DNA of 64,000 nucleotides from Bacteroidota bacterium (GCA_027619225.1 JAQCFW010000004.1:1-64000), one strand, 5' to 3'; counted from the first letter of the stretch, positions 17,485-28,200 are shown. Translations and numbers: made by a program. Notes: generated from the sequence alone by a model not told the origin.

Positions 17485-18369
17485 ATGGATTCTAAGCATC
17501 GCATAAACAAGAATAGACTCCCTGCATCTCAGGCAACCACAACTTTCACAACGGTCGTGGGAATGACATTAACGCTTGTTTTAATTGGGATGATTTCTGT
17601 AATTTCGTTTTTAGGGGCACGTTGGGAAAAACAACTGCGACAAGAGGTTCGCATGCAGGTATATTTCATGAGAGACCTCGATATTGAAACCCTGAACAAA
17701 GCACTTGCAATTGTTGAAACAGACAAAGCCGTAGCAGAAGCTATTTACATAGACCCAGAAGTAGCCGCTGAAAAACTTGAGCAAGATTTGGGCGAATCAT
17801 TTGTGGAATTTTTAGGCTACATACCTCTTCCTCCTGCGATGGATATTCGGTTAAAGTCTAAATTTGGGAATTCTGTCAAGCTTAAGGAAATTGCTACTAG
17901 GCTTGAAAATGTGAATGGCGTTGCAGAAGTAATTTGGCAAGACGAACTGCTCGCAAAAATTGAGAAAACAATTAACAAACTCATGCTACCGCTACTTGCT
18001 CTTGCTGGGGTTTGTTTATTTATTGCCCTCGCTCTAATGAATAATACAGTGAGACTCACCGTTTTTGCTCGACGTTTTTTAATACGAAACATGCAACTTG
18101 TAGGGGCAAGGCCTGGGTTTATTCGTAGGCCATTCCTTCATCAGGGACTTGTGCTTGGGATCAGTTCCGGGCTTCTTTCATTTGCGTTAATCGTGTTAAC
18201 CCTTTCCATTTTAAAAGGCCCACTTGGTTCAACTGCTTTTTTACTTGAGCCTCTTTATTTAATATACATCGCTGCCGGGCTTACCTTTCTGGGGGGGGTC
18301 TTAGGGGTTCTATCAACCGCTTTAGCTGTAAACCGTTACTTGCGACTCGATGTAGGCCAACTTCATTAA
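17485..18369 (+). CDS. ftsX: FtsX-like cell division permease
   Basis: 294 residues from the ATG at 17485. The open frame extends upstream to 17404, but the preceding 27 residues do not resemble the family, whereas MDSKHRINKNRLPASQATTT does. A CATCTTTG element ends 4 nt before this ATG. One N-terminal membrane segment (VGMTLTLVLIGMISVISFLG), a periplasmic domain of about 120 residues and three C-terminal segments match FtsX, the ABC-like permease that with FtsE controls peptidoglycan hydrolases at the division site. ftsE is not adjacent. A G8 tract lies at 18291-18298 in the last third. First gene of a plus-strand operon with a DUF3098 gene and uppP, both common neighbours in Bacteroidota. 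Confidence 0.88.
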   Translation: MDSKHRINKNRLPASQATTTFTTVVGMTLTLVLIGMISVISFLGARWEKQLRQEVRMQVYFMRDLDIETLNKALAIVETDKAVAEAIYIDPEVAAEKLEQDLGESFVEFLGYIPLPPAMDIRLKSKFGNSVKLKEIATRLENVNGVAEVIWQDELLAKIEKTINKLMLPLLALAGVCLFIALALMNNTVRLTVFARRFLIRNMQLVGARPGFIRRPFLHQGLVLGISSGLLSFALIVLTLSILKGPLGSTAFLLEPLYLIYIAAGLTFLGGVLGVLSTALAVNRYLRLDVGQLH

Positions 18370-18383
18370 CCTAAATTCGCATT

Positions 18384-18629
18384 ATGAAGAACGAACTGGA
18401 TAAAAATTCTAACAATGGAAACTTTGCCTTTTCTGCTGTTAACTACAAATTATTAGGGCTGGGACTTGTGCTGTTGGTTGTTGGATATATTCTAATGAGT
18501 GGTGGGGGATCTGATGATCCAAACGTATTTAGTTACGAGATTTTTAATTTCAGACGAATAACCCTTGCACCGTATATAGTCCTATTGGGATACGGCACCA
18601 TCTTATTTGCTATTCTTAAAAAATCTTAA
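18384..18629 (+). CDS. DUF3098 family small membrane protein
   Basis: 81 residues with two hydrophobic segments, LLGLGLVLLVVGYILMSGGG and a C-terminal LAPYIVLLGYGTILFAIL. The pattern FNFRRITLAPYIVLLGY is typical of DUF3098, a small Bacteroidota family found between ftsX and uppP. The spacing of 14 nt after ftsX and 7 nt before uppP supports cotranscription. No function is established; a role in envelope growth is only suggested by the neighbours. Confidence 0.82.
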   Translation: MKNELDKNSNNGNFAFSAVNYKLLGLGLVLLVVGYILMSGGGSDDPNVFSYEIFNFRRITLAPYIVLLGYGTILFAILKKS

Positions 18630-18636
18630 CCCGCTA

Positions 18637-19446
18637 ATGACTCATCTCTGGGAAATTTTTTCATACCTAATTCTAGGGCTCATTCAGGGTTTAACAGAGT
18701 TTCTTCCCGTTTCGAGTTCTGGCCACTTGACTTTAGGGACTGCCATACTTCAGCTTCCCGAAGAGGATTTGACCTTTTCCGTTCTGGTACACGGAGCTAC
18801 CGCTTTGAGTACGATTGTGGTTTTCCGTGTGGATATCTTAAATTTAATCACAGGAGTTTTCAAGAAAAATGAGGAGGGTGAAAAGGCGCGGAAATATGTA
18901 GGGCTTATTGTTTTAAGTGCTATTCCTGCAGCCATCATTGGTTTAGCTTTCAAAGACCAAATTGAAGGTCTCGCCTCAAGCTCTTTTGTCGGAGCTATGC
19001 TAATTGTCACTGCTGCAATCCTAGCTATTTCACAAAAAGTAAAATCTAAGCCTAGGAGTTCTGTTGGTGTAGGCGCCTCTATTGTGATAGGTTTAGCACA
19101 AGCGGGAGCCATTTTGCCTGGTATAAGTCGCTCGGGAAGTACCATTGGAGCTGCCCTTCTGCTCGGAATCTCAAGAGCGGAAGCAGCAAAATTTAGCTTC
19201 TTAATGGCGCTTCCTCCAATAATCGGGGCAAACTTACTTGAAATAAAAGATATCCTAGGAAATGAATCCGCTACTGTAGTTAGTCAAACTTCCGTTCCAT
19301 ATGTAGGATATACAATCGGTGTTATCGCAGCATTTGTTGCTGGGCTTGCCGCATGTCAATGGATGATTAAACTCGTGAAAGGCACTAATCTAATGTGGTT
19401 TGCCGTTTACTGTTTTGTAGTCGGAGTACTCGCTTTGATAATGTAA
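18637..19446 (+). CDS. uppP: Undecaprenyl-diphosphate phosphatase (UppP/BacA)
   Basis: 269 residues from the ATG at 18637; the longer frame from 18607 overlaps the DUF3098 gene and adds non-family residues. UppP recycles the lipid carrier undecaprenyl phosphate used for peptidoglycan and surface glycans. Both active-site motifs are intact: GLTEFLPVSSSGHL at the N-terminus and ILPGISRSGSTIGAALLLG in the second half. About eight membrane segments are predicted. Confidence 0.95.
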   Translation: MTHLWEIFSYLILGLIQGLTEFLPVSSSGHLTLGTAILQLPEEDLTFSVLVHGATALSTIVVFRVDILNLITGVFKKNEEGEKARKYVGLIVLSAIPAAIIGLAFKDQIEGLASSSFVGAMLIVTAAILAISQKVKSKPRSSVGVGASIVIGLAQAGAILPGISRSGSTIGAALLLGISRAEAAKFSFLMALPPIIGANLLEIKDILGNESATVVSQTSVPYVGYTIGVIAAFVAGLAACQWMIKLVKGTNLMWFAVYCFVVGVLALIM

Positions 19447-19462
19447 TCTTTAAAAGAAATTG

Positions 19463-20026
19463 ATGATGCTTAGAAATAATATCTTACTGATTGCGTTTAG
19501 CGCATTACTCATCCTAAGCGGATGTATTGAAGTAACTTTCCCCGAAGCAATGCCTTTGAACAGGTGTGATAAAAATCACTTCCCTAAATCTTGGCAGGGA
19601 GATTGGACTTTCTCTGAACAAAGCGATGACTTAGATGAAAATCTATCCATCCACCCTCAATACGTTTCTTTCGGAACTGACCAAGTCGTTTTAGGGGAGG
19701 AAAATGTTCTACGGAAATTCGCAGGTTACTACATCTTAAGTTCTAAAACTGAAAATTCTCAGAGATGGAATATTCTCTTTGCAAAACGCGATAAAGACGT
19801 TATTCATGTCTATCGTTTTGATGGTAACGATGACGAAAAGGTTAAAATTTGGGAGGCGTTGCTTAAAGATGATACATTAAATAAATTTGAAGTCATCAGG
19901 AAGAGTGGAGGTGGTTCTGATAGAATTAGAGAATATAAACTCAATCCTGAAAACAATAGAGATTTCCGAGAATTGATAAAATCAGGGGGGCTCACCCACA
20001 TGGGTGACTATTTACGAAATGAGTAA
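19463..20026 (+). CDS. Hypothetical lipoprotein
   Basis: 187 residues from the ATG at 19463 (another ATG follows directly at 19466; the frame's first codon at 19460 is a less likely TTG). The signal ends in a lipobox, ALLILSGC. The mature part is mostly polar and contains CDKNHFPKSWQGDWTFSE and RREYKLNP-like text near the end (DRIREYKLNPENN). I do not recognise the family. Its end overlaps the start of the AsmA-like gene by 8 nt, so the two products are probably translated together and may act in the same envelope process. Confidence 0.75.
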   Translation: MMLRNNILLIAFSALLILSGCIEVTFPEAMPLNRCDKNHFPKSWQGDWTFSEQSDDLDENLSIHPQYVSFGTDQVVLGEENVLRKFAGYYILSSKTENSQRWNILFAKRDKDVIHVYRFDGNDDEKVKIWEALLKDDTLNKFEVIRKSGGGSDRIREYKLNPENNRDFRELIKSGGLTHMGDYLRNE

Positions 20027-22550
20027 ACGTAGAATATTAGTAACCATCGGGGTTGTCATATCGCTCACAATAAGTGCGATTACAATCATAGTAATGGCTA
20101 ATGAGGAGCGGATTAAGCTTTTTGCTCTTGAACGAGTTGGTGATAAACTCCGGGTGGAATTGAGCGTAGAGGAGATCGAGGTCTTGGTTTGGTCTGAATT
20201 CCCGAAAGTGAGGGTAAACTTAAACAATATCGCCCTCGGTGGAGCCACAAACATAACGGTAAACCCTGTAGACACAATACTTACAGCCGCTAGACTAGGA
20301 GTGGTTTTATCTCTGTGGGACGTGCTCTTCTCAGACCCTATCGTTGAGTCGTTTATCTTAGAAGAAGGACAAATAAATGTAAGACAAGCCGGAAATGGCG
20401 ACTGGAACACCTCTATTTTAAAAATACCAGACACGAACAAACCGGAGTTAGAGTCAGATGTAAAAGTAAATTTTTTTAGATTTGAAGATGTGTCAATAAC
20501 GGCCCATTCAAATGACAATAAAACCTACAGTGTCGAGATTATTAGGGCAGACATTAGGGGCAATAATTATGATATTTCTTTTGCAAATGGCAGAGTAATC
20601 GGAGAAAAGAATACCGCAGAATTACTTCCTTTGAGTGGTGAGTTTACAGGCGAATTTCAATTGGGGGAGGAGGATTCTGTTTCCCTTTCAATCATACATG
20701 CCCATCTCAATGGTATTGCTCTAAGTGGTAAATTTGAGTATTCTCAAGATTTATTTGCTGAAATTCAAATAGATGAGTTAAGTGTAAATAAGCTCGAAAG
20801 AATTGTAAAAGAGGAATTCTTAGAAGGGTATCTAAGTGGAATTAATTGCGATGGGAAGGCAAGCCTATTGATAAAAGTAGAAAAAGAAAAGATTTTAGTG
20901 ACGTGGAGGCTTCCTGAAAGTAGTTTATCTCTTTCACCTGAAATTACTGGGTTTTCAATGGTAAAAGCCGGTCGGTTATCGGCTGAGGGAACCTGTGCGT
21001 ATCTAACAAATAATCACAGTTTAGGTATTTCTATTCATTCATTTCAAATCGATTCTAAGGGTATCCAAATAAGTGGTGACGCGAATTGCATAAACACAAG
21101 CACAGCCAATTGGAGAGTCACCACCCAAACAACCATAGACGCCGGAGCACCTTATAGCAGTTGGATCCCAGTACTTAACAGCACTAAATACTCTTATTTA
21201 CCTAAAGAAGGCGTGTTAGATATCGGTTCCGAATTTAGTATATCACCTTGGGGGGAAGTTGATGGGTTTTTATGTACCATTGAATCAGAAAAAATAGGCG
21301 GTGCTCTAAACGCGGTTCCATACAGCATAAGCAACTTAAGAACTCATTTCAACAATAAAAATTTTCAAATCAAGACACTTGGCTATAATTGGGGTGGGAA
21401 CGTTGGAGAGGTTCGTGCCGAATTGCTGGGGGTTGAAAATTGGTTTGATGGGGGTGCTATTGAAGGCGATATAAATCTAGAGGCAGAGCAAATAGATGTA
21501 GGATCAATCTTAAGCTGGTGGGAAAACAACACTGTTGCTGAGGACAGCACTAAGAGCTCGGCCTTTTTACCCTCGGGTTCTAATTTATCGCTCAAAATTG
21601 AATCAAAAAATCTAACTTGGAATGCTCTTGAGTGTGAGTCATTTTTAATTCGTGCAAATGTTACCCCGTCAAAATTTAAAATCATCAACTCAACAGCAAA
21701 GACTTTAGAAGGACTCGTAAGAGTAGAGGGGTCATTCAGACCAAGCGCAGAAGGTTGGGCTCTAAATCTGTCGGGAAGTGCGGATGGGGTTTCAATTCCG
21801 AAATTGTTTAATTGTTACGATAATTTTGGCCAAAAAACACTCCGAGCTGAACATATAGGAGGCTCTCTGAGTATAGCTGGAACATGTAAAATGGGTTGGG
21901 GAAACGATGGGGTTTGGTCTTCTGAATCATTGAATGCAAACCTAAACGTAGGTGTTTCTCATGGTAGTCTAGAAAATTTTGAGGTCTTCGACGATGTAGC
22001 CGATTATCTTAAAGAACACAGGTTGATGGCACCTTTAGTAGACCCTAATGATTTGAGGAAGCGGTTGAAAAACATCCAATTAGATGATTTAGAATCTCCT
22101 ATTTATATTTCTTCTTCTTCAACCACGATACCCAACATTAACATACACTCTTCCGCAATGGATGTTAGTATAGAGGGGGTACACAGCTTTTCTGGAAAGA
22201 TCGATTATACCTTAGGTTTTTCTTTAAGGGATTTACGAAAATCACGAGAAGTGCAGTTTGGAAATATTGAAGATGACGGTCTGGGAAATATGGTTTTTTT
22301 AGCCATGGACGGAACGCTTGATGAACCCGTTTATAGCTATGACAGATCTGCACATAAATCACACAGGAGAAAAGCTTTTAGAGATGAAGCCGAAAAGATA
22401 AAAGAGGCTATTAAAAACGCTGGAGCACAATCCAATGAATCAACAATTGATGATGACCCAAAAAGTGCTGAGGAATCTGAGGAAAAGCAAAAAAACAAGA
22501 AAGAAAGAAAATCTAATAATCTCAACGATATTGATGATGATGATTTTTAG
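20019..22550 (+). CDS. AsmA-like large envelope protein
   Basis: 843 residues from the ATG at 20019 inside ATGAGTAA, overlapping the previous stop; the alternative GTG at 20004 adds five residues. One N-terminal membrane anchor (ILVTIGVVISLTISAITIIV) is followed by long beta-rich, repetitive sequence and a short charged tail (DDDPKSAEESEEKQKNKKER). The beginning (FALERVGDKLRVELSVEEIE, then IALGG and SLWDVLFSDPIVESFILEEG) matches AsmA-family proteins, now viewed as bridge-like lipid transporters between envelope membranes. Assignment is by overall architecture, so the precise subfamily is uncertain. Confidence 0.72.
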   Translation: MSKRRILVTIGVVISLTISAITIIVMANEERIKLFALERVGDKLRVELSVEEIEVLVWSEFPKVRVNLNNIALGGATNITVNPVDTILTAARLGVVLSLWDVLFSDPIVESFILEEGQINVRQAGNGDWNTSILKIPDTNKPELESDVKVNFFRFEDVSITAHSNDNKTYSVEIIRADIRGNNYDISFANGRVIGEKNTAELLPLSGEFTGEFQLGEEDSVSLSIIHAHLNGIALSGKFEYSQDLFAEIQIDELSVNKLERIVKEEFLEGYLSGINCDGKASLLIKVEKEKILVTWRLPESSLSLSPEITGFSMVKAGRLSAEGTCAYLTNNHSLGISIHSFQIDSKGIQISGDANCINTSTANWRVTTQTTIDAGAPYSSWIPVLNSTKYSYLPKEGVLDIGSEFSISPWGEVDGFLCTIESEKIGGALNAVPYSISNLRTHFNNKNFQIKTLGYNWGGNVGEVRAELLGVENWFDGGAIEGDINLEAEQIDVGSILSWWENNTVAEDSTKSSAFLPSGSNLSLKIESKNLTWNALECESFLIRANVTPSKFKIINSTAKTLEGLVRVEGSFRPSAEGWALNLSGSADGVSIPKLFNCYDNFGQKTLRAEHIGGSLSIAGTCKMGWGNDGVWSSESLNANLNVGVSHGSLENFEVFDDVADYLKEHRLMAPLVDPNDLRKRLKNIQLDDLESPIYISSSSTTIPNINIHSSAMDVSIEGVHSFSGKIDYTLGFSLRDLRKSREVQFGNIEDDGLGNMVFLAMDGTLDEPVYSYDRSAHKSHRRKAFRDEAEKIKEAIKNAGAQSNESTIDDDPKSAEESEEKQKNKKERKSNNLNDIDDDDF

Positions 22551-22571
22551 CGAGACCCTTATTCCAAACTG

Positions 22572-22579
22572 TATATTTG
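22572..22579 (+). promoter_or_regulatory. Candidate -7 box upstream of the rsmI pair
   Basis: TATATTTG fits TAnnTTTG exactly and lies 22 nt before the ATG at 22602. No clear -33 TTG at standard distance was seen. Confidence 0.35.
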
Positions 22580-22601
22580 CGATTATACAAAATGCTCATC
22601 T

Positions 22602-23180
22602 ATGAGTCCTGAAAAGTACATAAGCCTCGAAGAGCTCGTGAGCAAGCTTGATAATAACGTGAGAGATCTCAAGGTTGGTAAATTATCCACCCAAGAAATC
22701 ATCGATATGCATTCTTTATCACGAAATCTGTACGAGCGGATTACCGTTTTGCGCTATAACGCTCTTGAAACTTTTTCTCAGAAGGGAGCAGAAGGTGTTG
22801 ATCTCATACATCCTGAAATAGATGAGGAAAGTGAAAAGTCTCAAACGGATTTAATTTCTTCTATTGAAGAGGTCACGGGTGCACCTCCTAAAAAAGCGAA
22901 TTTAAAAGTGAGAAGTTTGGCTGAAAGCCTACAATCCTCTCCTCTCAACTCTATCGGTGAAGGTCTTACGATCGTAGATAGAGCTAATTTCACCTCTACT
23001 TTATTTTCGAATGACAACATAAAATTTAATGATATGTTAGATCTCGTGGATCAATGTAATAACATTAAAAGTGCAGAAAAGGTATTCAACTCAAGCATGA
23101 AAACAAGGGGAACAAGTAATGAAATTGAGGAGGCTTTAGACTCATTCAACAAACGAATAAACAGGCGATTCCAGTCATGA
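22602..23180 (+). CDS. Conserved Bacteroidota protein of unknown function
   Basis: 192 residues, no signal peptide. The N-terminal third is helical (SLEELVSKLDNNVRDLKVGK, then HSLSRNLYERITVLRYNALE). The C-terminal third, GLTIVDRANFTSTLFSNDN then FNDMLDLVDQC and ALDSFNKRINRRFQS, resembles a family often encoded next to rsmI in Bacteroidota. Its stop overlaps the rsmI start by 4 nt (ATGA). I know of no established function; the arrangement suggests a link to translation or envelope regulation only weakly. Confidence 0.75.
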   Translation: MSPEKYISLEELVSKLDNNVRDLKVGKLSTQEIIDMHSLSRNLYERITVLRYNALETFSQKGAEGVDLIHPEIDEESEKSQTDLISSIEEVTGAPPKKANLKVRSLAESLQSSPLNSIGEGLTIVDRANFTSTLFSNDNIKFNDMLDLVDQCNNIKSAEKVFNSSMKTRGTSNEIEEALDSFNKRINRRFQS

Positions 23181-23851
23181 ATAAAGGTCAGTTATATGTT
23201 GTGCCTACGCCCATAGGGAATCTTAAAGACATCACAGAAAGAGCCCTTGAAGTACTTCGTTCAGCAGATTTAATCCTTGCAGAAGATACCAGAACTACTG
23301 GGAAGCTTTTGCGGCACTACGATATTGACAGGCCCATTCGGTCTTTCCATTTGCACAATGAGCACAGAGCGGTGGACGCTATTGTAGACCAAATTAATTC
23401 AGGGCTTAACTACGCACTGTGTTCCGATGCTGGAACCCCCGCAATTTCTGATCCAGGGTTTTTACTTGTTCGAGCTTGCGTTGAAGCAGATATTAATGTC
23501 TGCTGTCTCCCTGGGGCCACAGCTTTCGTCCCCGCTTTAGTCGTTTCGGGTTTGCCGTGTGACCGTTTTATTTTTGAAGGGTTTTTGCCACATAAAAAAG
23601 GAAGGCAAAAAAGGCTGTTAACGATTCTTGAAGAATCTAGCACTACCGTGCTTTATGAAAGTCCACACAGGGTGATTAAGTTGCTTGAAGAGATTGTTAA
23701 GTACGAATGTGGAGACAGGCGAATTGTACTTTGTCGCGAAATATCTAAACTTCACGAAGAGGTTGTCAGAGGGAGTGTTCACGAAGTGCTTGCACGATTT
23801 GTGGAAAAAGCTCCCCGAGGAGAGTTTGTCGTAGTTCTGGAAGGAAAATAG
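23177..23851 (+). CDS. rsmI: 16S rRNA (cytidine(1402)-2'-O)-methyltransferase
   Basis: 224 residues, typical length. RsmI methylates the ribose of C1402 in 16S rRNA using SAM. Motifs are LYVVPTPIGNLKDIT at the N-terminus, ILAEDTRTTGKLLRHY, CSDAGTPAISDPGFLLV and LYESPHRVIKLLEEI. Start overlaps the preceding gene by 4 nt. Convergent with radA (5 nt apart). Confidence 0.95.
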   Translation: MNKGQLYVVPTPIGNLKDITERALEVLRSADLILAEDTRTTGKLLRHYDIDRPIRSFHLHNEHRAVDAIVDQINSGLNYALCSDAGTPAISDPGFLLVRACVEADINVCCLPGATAFVPALVVSGLPCDRFIFEGFLPHKKGRQKRLLTILEESSTTVLYESPHRVIKLLEEIVKYECGDRRIVLCREISKLHEEVVRGSVHEVLARFVEKAPRGEFVVVLEGK

Positions 23852-23856
23852 TTGCT

Positions 23857-25230
23857 TTAAAATATCACTCTCTGGATATCAGAGACTCTCTTAATTGCAA
23901 CAAGCTTAAGGCCTTTAGGAACCGGTGGGGTTTTCCCATGACCGCTTACTAGCATGCGCTTCATTCCCAATCGAGCCGCTTCTGACATTCTTTCTTCAAG
24001 TCTAGCTACCGGTCTGATTTCACCACTTAAGCCCACTTCTCCAGCGTAACATGTATCACGATCGAGAGGAAGGTCTAAACTTGATGATAGGATGGCTGCC
24101 ACAACTGCCAAATCGTTTGCGGGGTCTTTAATCTTGAGCCCTCCCGCTAGATTTAGAAACACATCAAATGAGCCCAACTTAAAGCCACAGCGTTTTTCTA
24201 AAACAGCAAGGAGCATATTTAACCTTCGCAGATCAAATCCAGTTCCCGATCTCTGTGGCGTCCCGTAAACAGCCGTACTTACGAGAGCCTGCATTTCTAT
24301 AAGAAGGGGCCTGGCTCCTTCAAGAGCAACGGAGATTGCCGATCCGCTTGAGGCTTCGCCTGCTTCACCTAACAATACTTCGCTTGGGTTTTCTACAGCT
24401 TTTAATCCATCACCAAGCATCTCATAAATACCTAATTCCGATGTGGTTCCGAATCTATTTTTTGCAGCCCTAAGCATTCTATAAGCATGATTTCGATCTC
24501 CTTCAAACTGAAGAACTACATCAACCATATGTTCAAGCACTTTAGGACCCGCTATAGACCCTTCTTTGGTAATATGACCCACTAAGAAAACGGGGAGTGC
24601 ATGTGCTTTTGCATGTGCAGTTATGGCTGCAACGGATTCTCTGATTTGAGAAACTGATCCAGGGGCTCCATCAATTTCAGGTTGATCTAAAGTTTGGACT
24701 GAATCAATGAATAGCAAAGAATAATCATTTTCCCTTAGGGCGCTTAAAACCAAAGGAACCCGAGTTTCGGGAAGGACCATTAAGTCAGCGGGCACCTTTC
24801 CAATTCGCATAGCTCTCATACGAACCTGCTCAGGGCTTTCTTCGCCACTTACATATAAAACCTTCTTGCCAAAGCTGCTAACCATCATAGCAACTTGAAG
24901 CATTAATGTTGATTTTCCTATTCCTGGCTCACCGCCAAGAAGTATCAGGGAGCCCGGAACAACTCCACCCCCTAAAACTCTGTCTAACTCCACCTCGCCA
25001 GATGACAGTCGTGTGACTTTATCAATACTGACTTCGGAAAGTGGCATGACTCTAGGTCTAAAGACTCCACCTGAATCACCTTCAGCATACCTGTGTGTTC
25101 GTTTTCCTGAATCGGCAACCGTTTCAGCTGCAAGCGTGTTCCAAGCTTGACAACCTGGACACTTTCCCACCCATTGTGATGACGATGCTCCGCAATCTGA
25201 ACAGGTATATCGGGTGCGTACTTTTGCCAA
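23857..25230 (-). CDS. radA: DNA repair protein RadA (Sms)
   Basis: 457 residues. RadA is a RecA-like, Lon-like ATPase that helps process recombination intermediates. It has the N-terminal C4 zinc finger (YTCSDCGASS, KCPGCQAW), Walker A GEPGIGKSTLML, the KNRFGTTSELGIYEM motif and a C-terminal Lon-like domain (AGEVGLSGEIRPVARLEER). The start is a TTG at 25230 (MAKVRTRYTC); no ATG or GTG lies between it and the zinc finger. It starts 23 nt after the end of the large T9SS gene. Confidence 0.95.
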   Translation of the reverse strand: MAKVRTRYTCSDCGASSSQWVGKCPGCQAWNTLAAETVADSGKRTHRYAEGDSGGVFRPRVMPLSEVSIDKVTRLSSGEVELDRVLGGGVVPGSLILLGGEPGIGKSTLMLQVAMMVSSFGKKVLYVSGEESPEQVRMRAMRIGKVPADLMVLPETRVPLVLSALRENDYSLLFIDSVQTLDQPEIDGAPGSVSQIRESVAAITAHAKAHALPVFLVGHITKEGSIAGPKVLEHMVDVVLQFEGDRNHAYRMLRAAKNRFGTTSELGIYEMLGDGLKAVENPSEVLLGEAGEASSGSAISVALEGARPLLIEMQALVSTAVYGTPQRSGTGFDLRRLNMLLAVLEKRCGFKLGSFDVFLNLAGGLKIKDPANDLAVVAAILSSSLDLPLDRDTCYAGEVGLSGEIRPVARLEERMSEAARLGMKRMLVSGHGKTPPVPKGLKLVAIKRVSDIQRVIF

Positions 25231-25253
25231 ATTTACTTGTTTCTCAAATAATA

Positions 25254-28200
25254 TTAGCGGAAAATACTAACCGTGCCTTGGTGTTCGAAACCATTTGGAA
25301 GAAGCAAAGTGTACCAATACGTTCCATCAGCAGCATCATCCCCGAACCAAGCCGATTCGTTCTGGTAGTTAAAGTTTTCGTAAACGAGATTACCCCATCT
25401 ATCGAAAATTCTAACGAGTACATCATCATAGTTTTCTAATCCTTCGATCTCAAATTTCTGATTTAACAAATCAGCATTCCTAGGAGTAAATACGTTGGGA
25501 ATAGTGATTTCACAATAATCTACTTCTACGTCAACTTCAAATAGCAATCCACCTGGAGCACACGGATTAGCAAGAGTTCCTTGCATTGTTAACACCTGTC
25601 CCCAACAATCTTCTGGGAACTGCCAACTCGTAAGTGTTTCAGACTCGTCATTTCCGAAATGAATGTATTCACCATTGCAAACTGTTGACCATGATATATC
25701 ACTATACGGAGGCCCTGGTTGAATTGCATTCAAGTCAAACGTATAAGGAATCTCCGGACACATCGTTATGATAGGGTCAAGCTGGGCCGCTATAACACCA
25801 TTCACATCTGGGTTTATCGACGGCTGTTGTCCTATAAATAAGAAAACACAGTGTTCTGTAACTCCACAGCCATACGGGTCTTCAATGTCTACGCATATTT
25901 GTGATCCGTTATAAGCCCAAATTGGATTTCCCTCTTCGTCGAAAAGCAAGTTGCCTTGTGCGTCTGTCGCTTGTAAATCTTCAGCTATTGTCCAGGTTGT
26001 TCCAGTTGAGCCATCAGGCCACGTAGCTGTATACTGATCGCTAGGAAGATTTAAATCAATTGTTACAAACTCTCCTGCGTCAATCCCTAGGCCGGTACAA
26101 TCGCTTACAACTCCTCCGGCTTCAGCGGCAAAAACACCGTCGATTTGGCTTACAATATCAACAAATCCACAATCAGAATCCCCATTGGGGAAGCACTCGT
26201 TTGTTATAGTAACACAGTAAGATCCAGTTGCATTTACTACAAGCTCATCGTCGCCATCAATGTCTCCACCATTCCAAGTCCACTCGTAATCAAAGTCGTA
26301 ATTTTCGTCTCCTTCAATGGGATCGATCGTGATAGAATCCTCTTCATCACATAGGAACATGCTATCGATAAGTGGTGAAAATTGAGATGTCACCTCTACC
26401 TGAGCCTCATCTGACCCGCACCCATTTTCAATTTCAACTACAATAATAGCCTCCGTGTATTCGTCGTAATTGTAAACATTATTTAAAACATCATCCGTTC
26501 CTGGGTAGGGCCAGTTAATCGTCGCCGCACCTCCTGCGTCTGTGGTGTCGGCAAATAACTCCAAATCTTCTCCGTCACATAAGAAAACTTCTGTTTCATT
26601 TAATATTATAGTCGGAGGAAGAGTAACCTCAATATCATAGCAATATGGAATGTTACAATTCTCTTCATAAAAACAAATCTCATACATTCCATACTCTGTA
26701 GGGGCCCATAAAGTGTTATACTGAAGTTCATTCTCAAACCAAGAAGTGGCAGGTCCGCTTACCTCGTCCCAAACCCCAAAAGCTGGCTGTGTTGCACATT
26801 GAGCGTCTGAGGAGTAGATGATTCCTGGAACCAAGTTGTTTATTTCCGTCAAGTTTTCACTGTTGTCACAATTGTATACTTGGACCTGGTTGTTCACGTC
26901 ACCACTAGGATCCGCGGAGATATATTCAACCTCAATAAAGTCTCCGAAAGCTATCGGATATGCAAAAGTATCAAAAGTACTATTCGAAAGCGTTAAGGTT
27001 GAAACCACCTCTCCATTTACAGACACATTTATAAAGCTACCCTCCCATCCCAAATTATTAGATGTAATCAGATATATATTTAAATCTCCTTCATCAGAAC
27101 TTGAAAATCCTCCCTCAAAGGCGACTGTATCTAGACCTGTACACATCGGTGGAATCGTAACATCTGGAATCGTTGAATCCACTCCGTCCACCAAGAAAAC
27201 ACGTTGTCCGAAACAACCTCCCGCATCTTCAACAAGAAGTCGATACATCCCAGGCGCAAGCCAAGCCTCGTCACCATTAGGCCCCACTTCATACACCTCA
27301 CCTCCAAGCCCATTCCAATCAGCTTCCCAATCATACCATACGTATAAATCGTTCGGATCAAGGACGGACACATAGGCCGTGTCGTCAGAGCAAATAACCA
27401 GCGGTAAAGGTTGAATATTGGGCAAATAATAAGGCGTTTGCTCTATGTAAAAGGTCTCCGAAACCGAACACCCAACGTCAAGGTTTCCTGTAACAACAAT
27501 AAGTCCGCCGAAAGGAATTGTCGCTACGTTTCCGTCAGTAAATTGACTGCTGAGGTTCCATGAAAAACTGTCAAAATCCCCCAATGCTGTGATTACTGTT
27601 GCAGCTCCAGCACAAATAGCCAAATCCCCTTCAATTGTCAACTCTGGCAACGTCACATTAAGTACTTCTATCACCATCGTTAGGGAAGTTACCGATGAGG
27701 GTGTTCCATCATCTGTAGCGGTAATCTCTATTGTACTAACCCCAGCCTCGTCACCTTGGAAAACCCCATTCAAACTCGCCGTTTCTCCATCAATTGAACT
27801 AAAGTCTGTAATAGAATTTCCAGGAGAAAGGTTTTGAGTAACATCAAGCGTAACAAACTGGCCTGGTTCAGGTCCTAGAAAATTTACCCCGATATCAAAG
27901 GTTTGGCCTAAACATATGGTAATTGTATCACACCCCACATTTTCCGTCGGAACTGGCGGAAGATTCGTACTAGAAACAGCTGTATTGATATCAAAGAATT
28001 TGAAATCAAGCCAGTTGATCCCATCATCAAAACCTGGACCAATACCATAAGGACCATTGTAAGTGTCATCTAAAAGATTAAAACGCCCAAATTGGACGTG
28101 AGGTCCTACAGCGTCTGTAGAAGCTTGGTCGGCTCCCGTAACACCTGGAGTATCTCCACAACAACCACCACTTCCACCTATATCTCCATGCGCCCAGTTC

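Noticed and set aside
26818-27375. 185-codon plus-strand open frame inside the large T9SS gene
   Set aside because: It lies antisense to the well-supported 1245-residue protein and has no recognisable features, consistent with a shadow frame.
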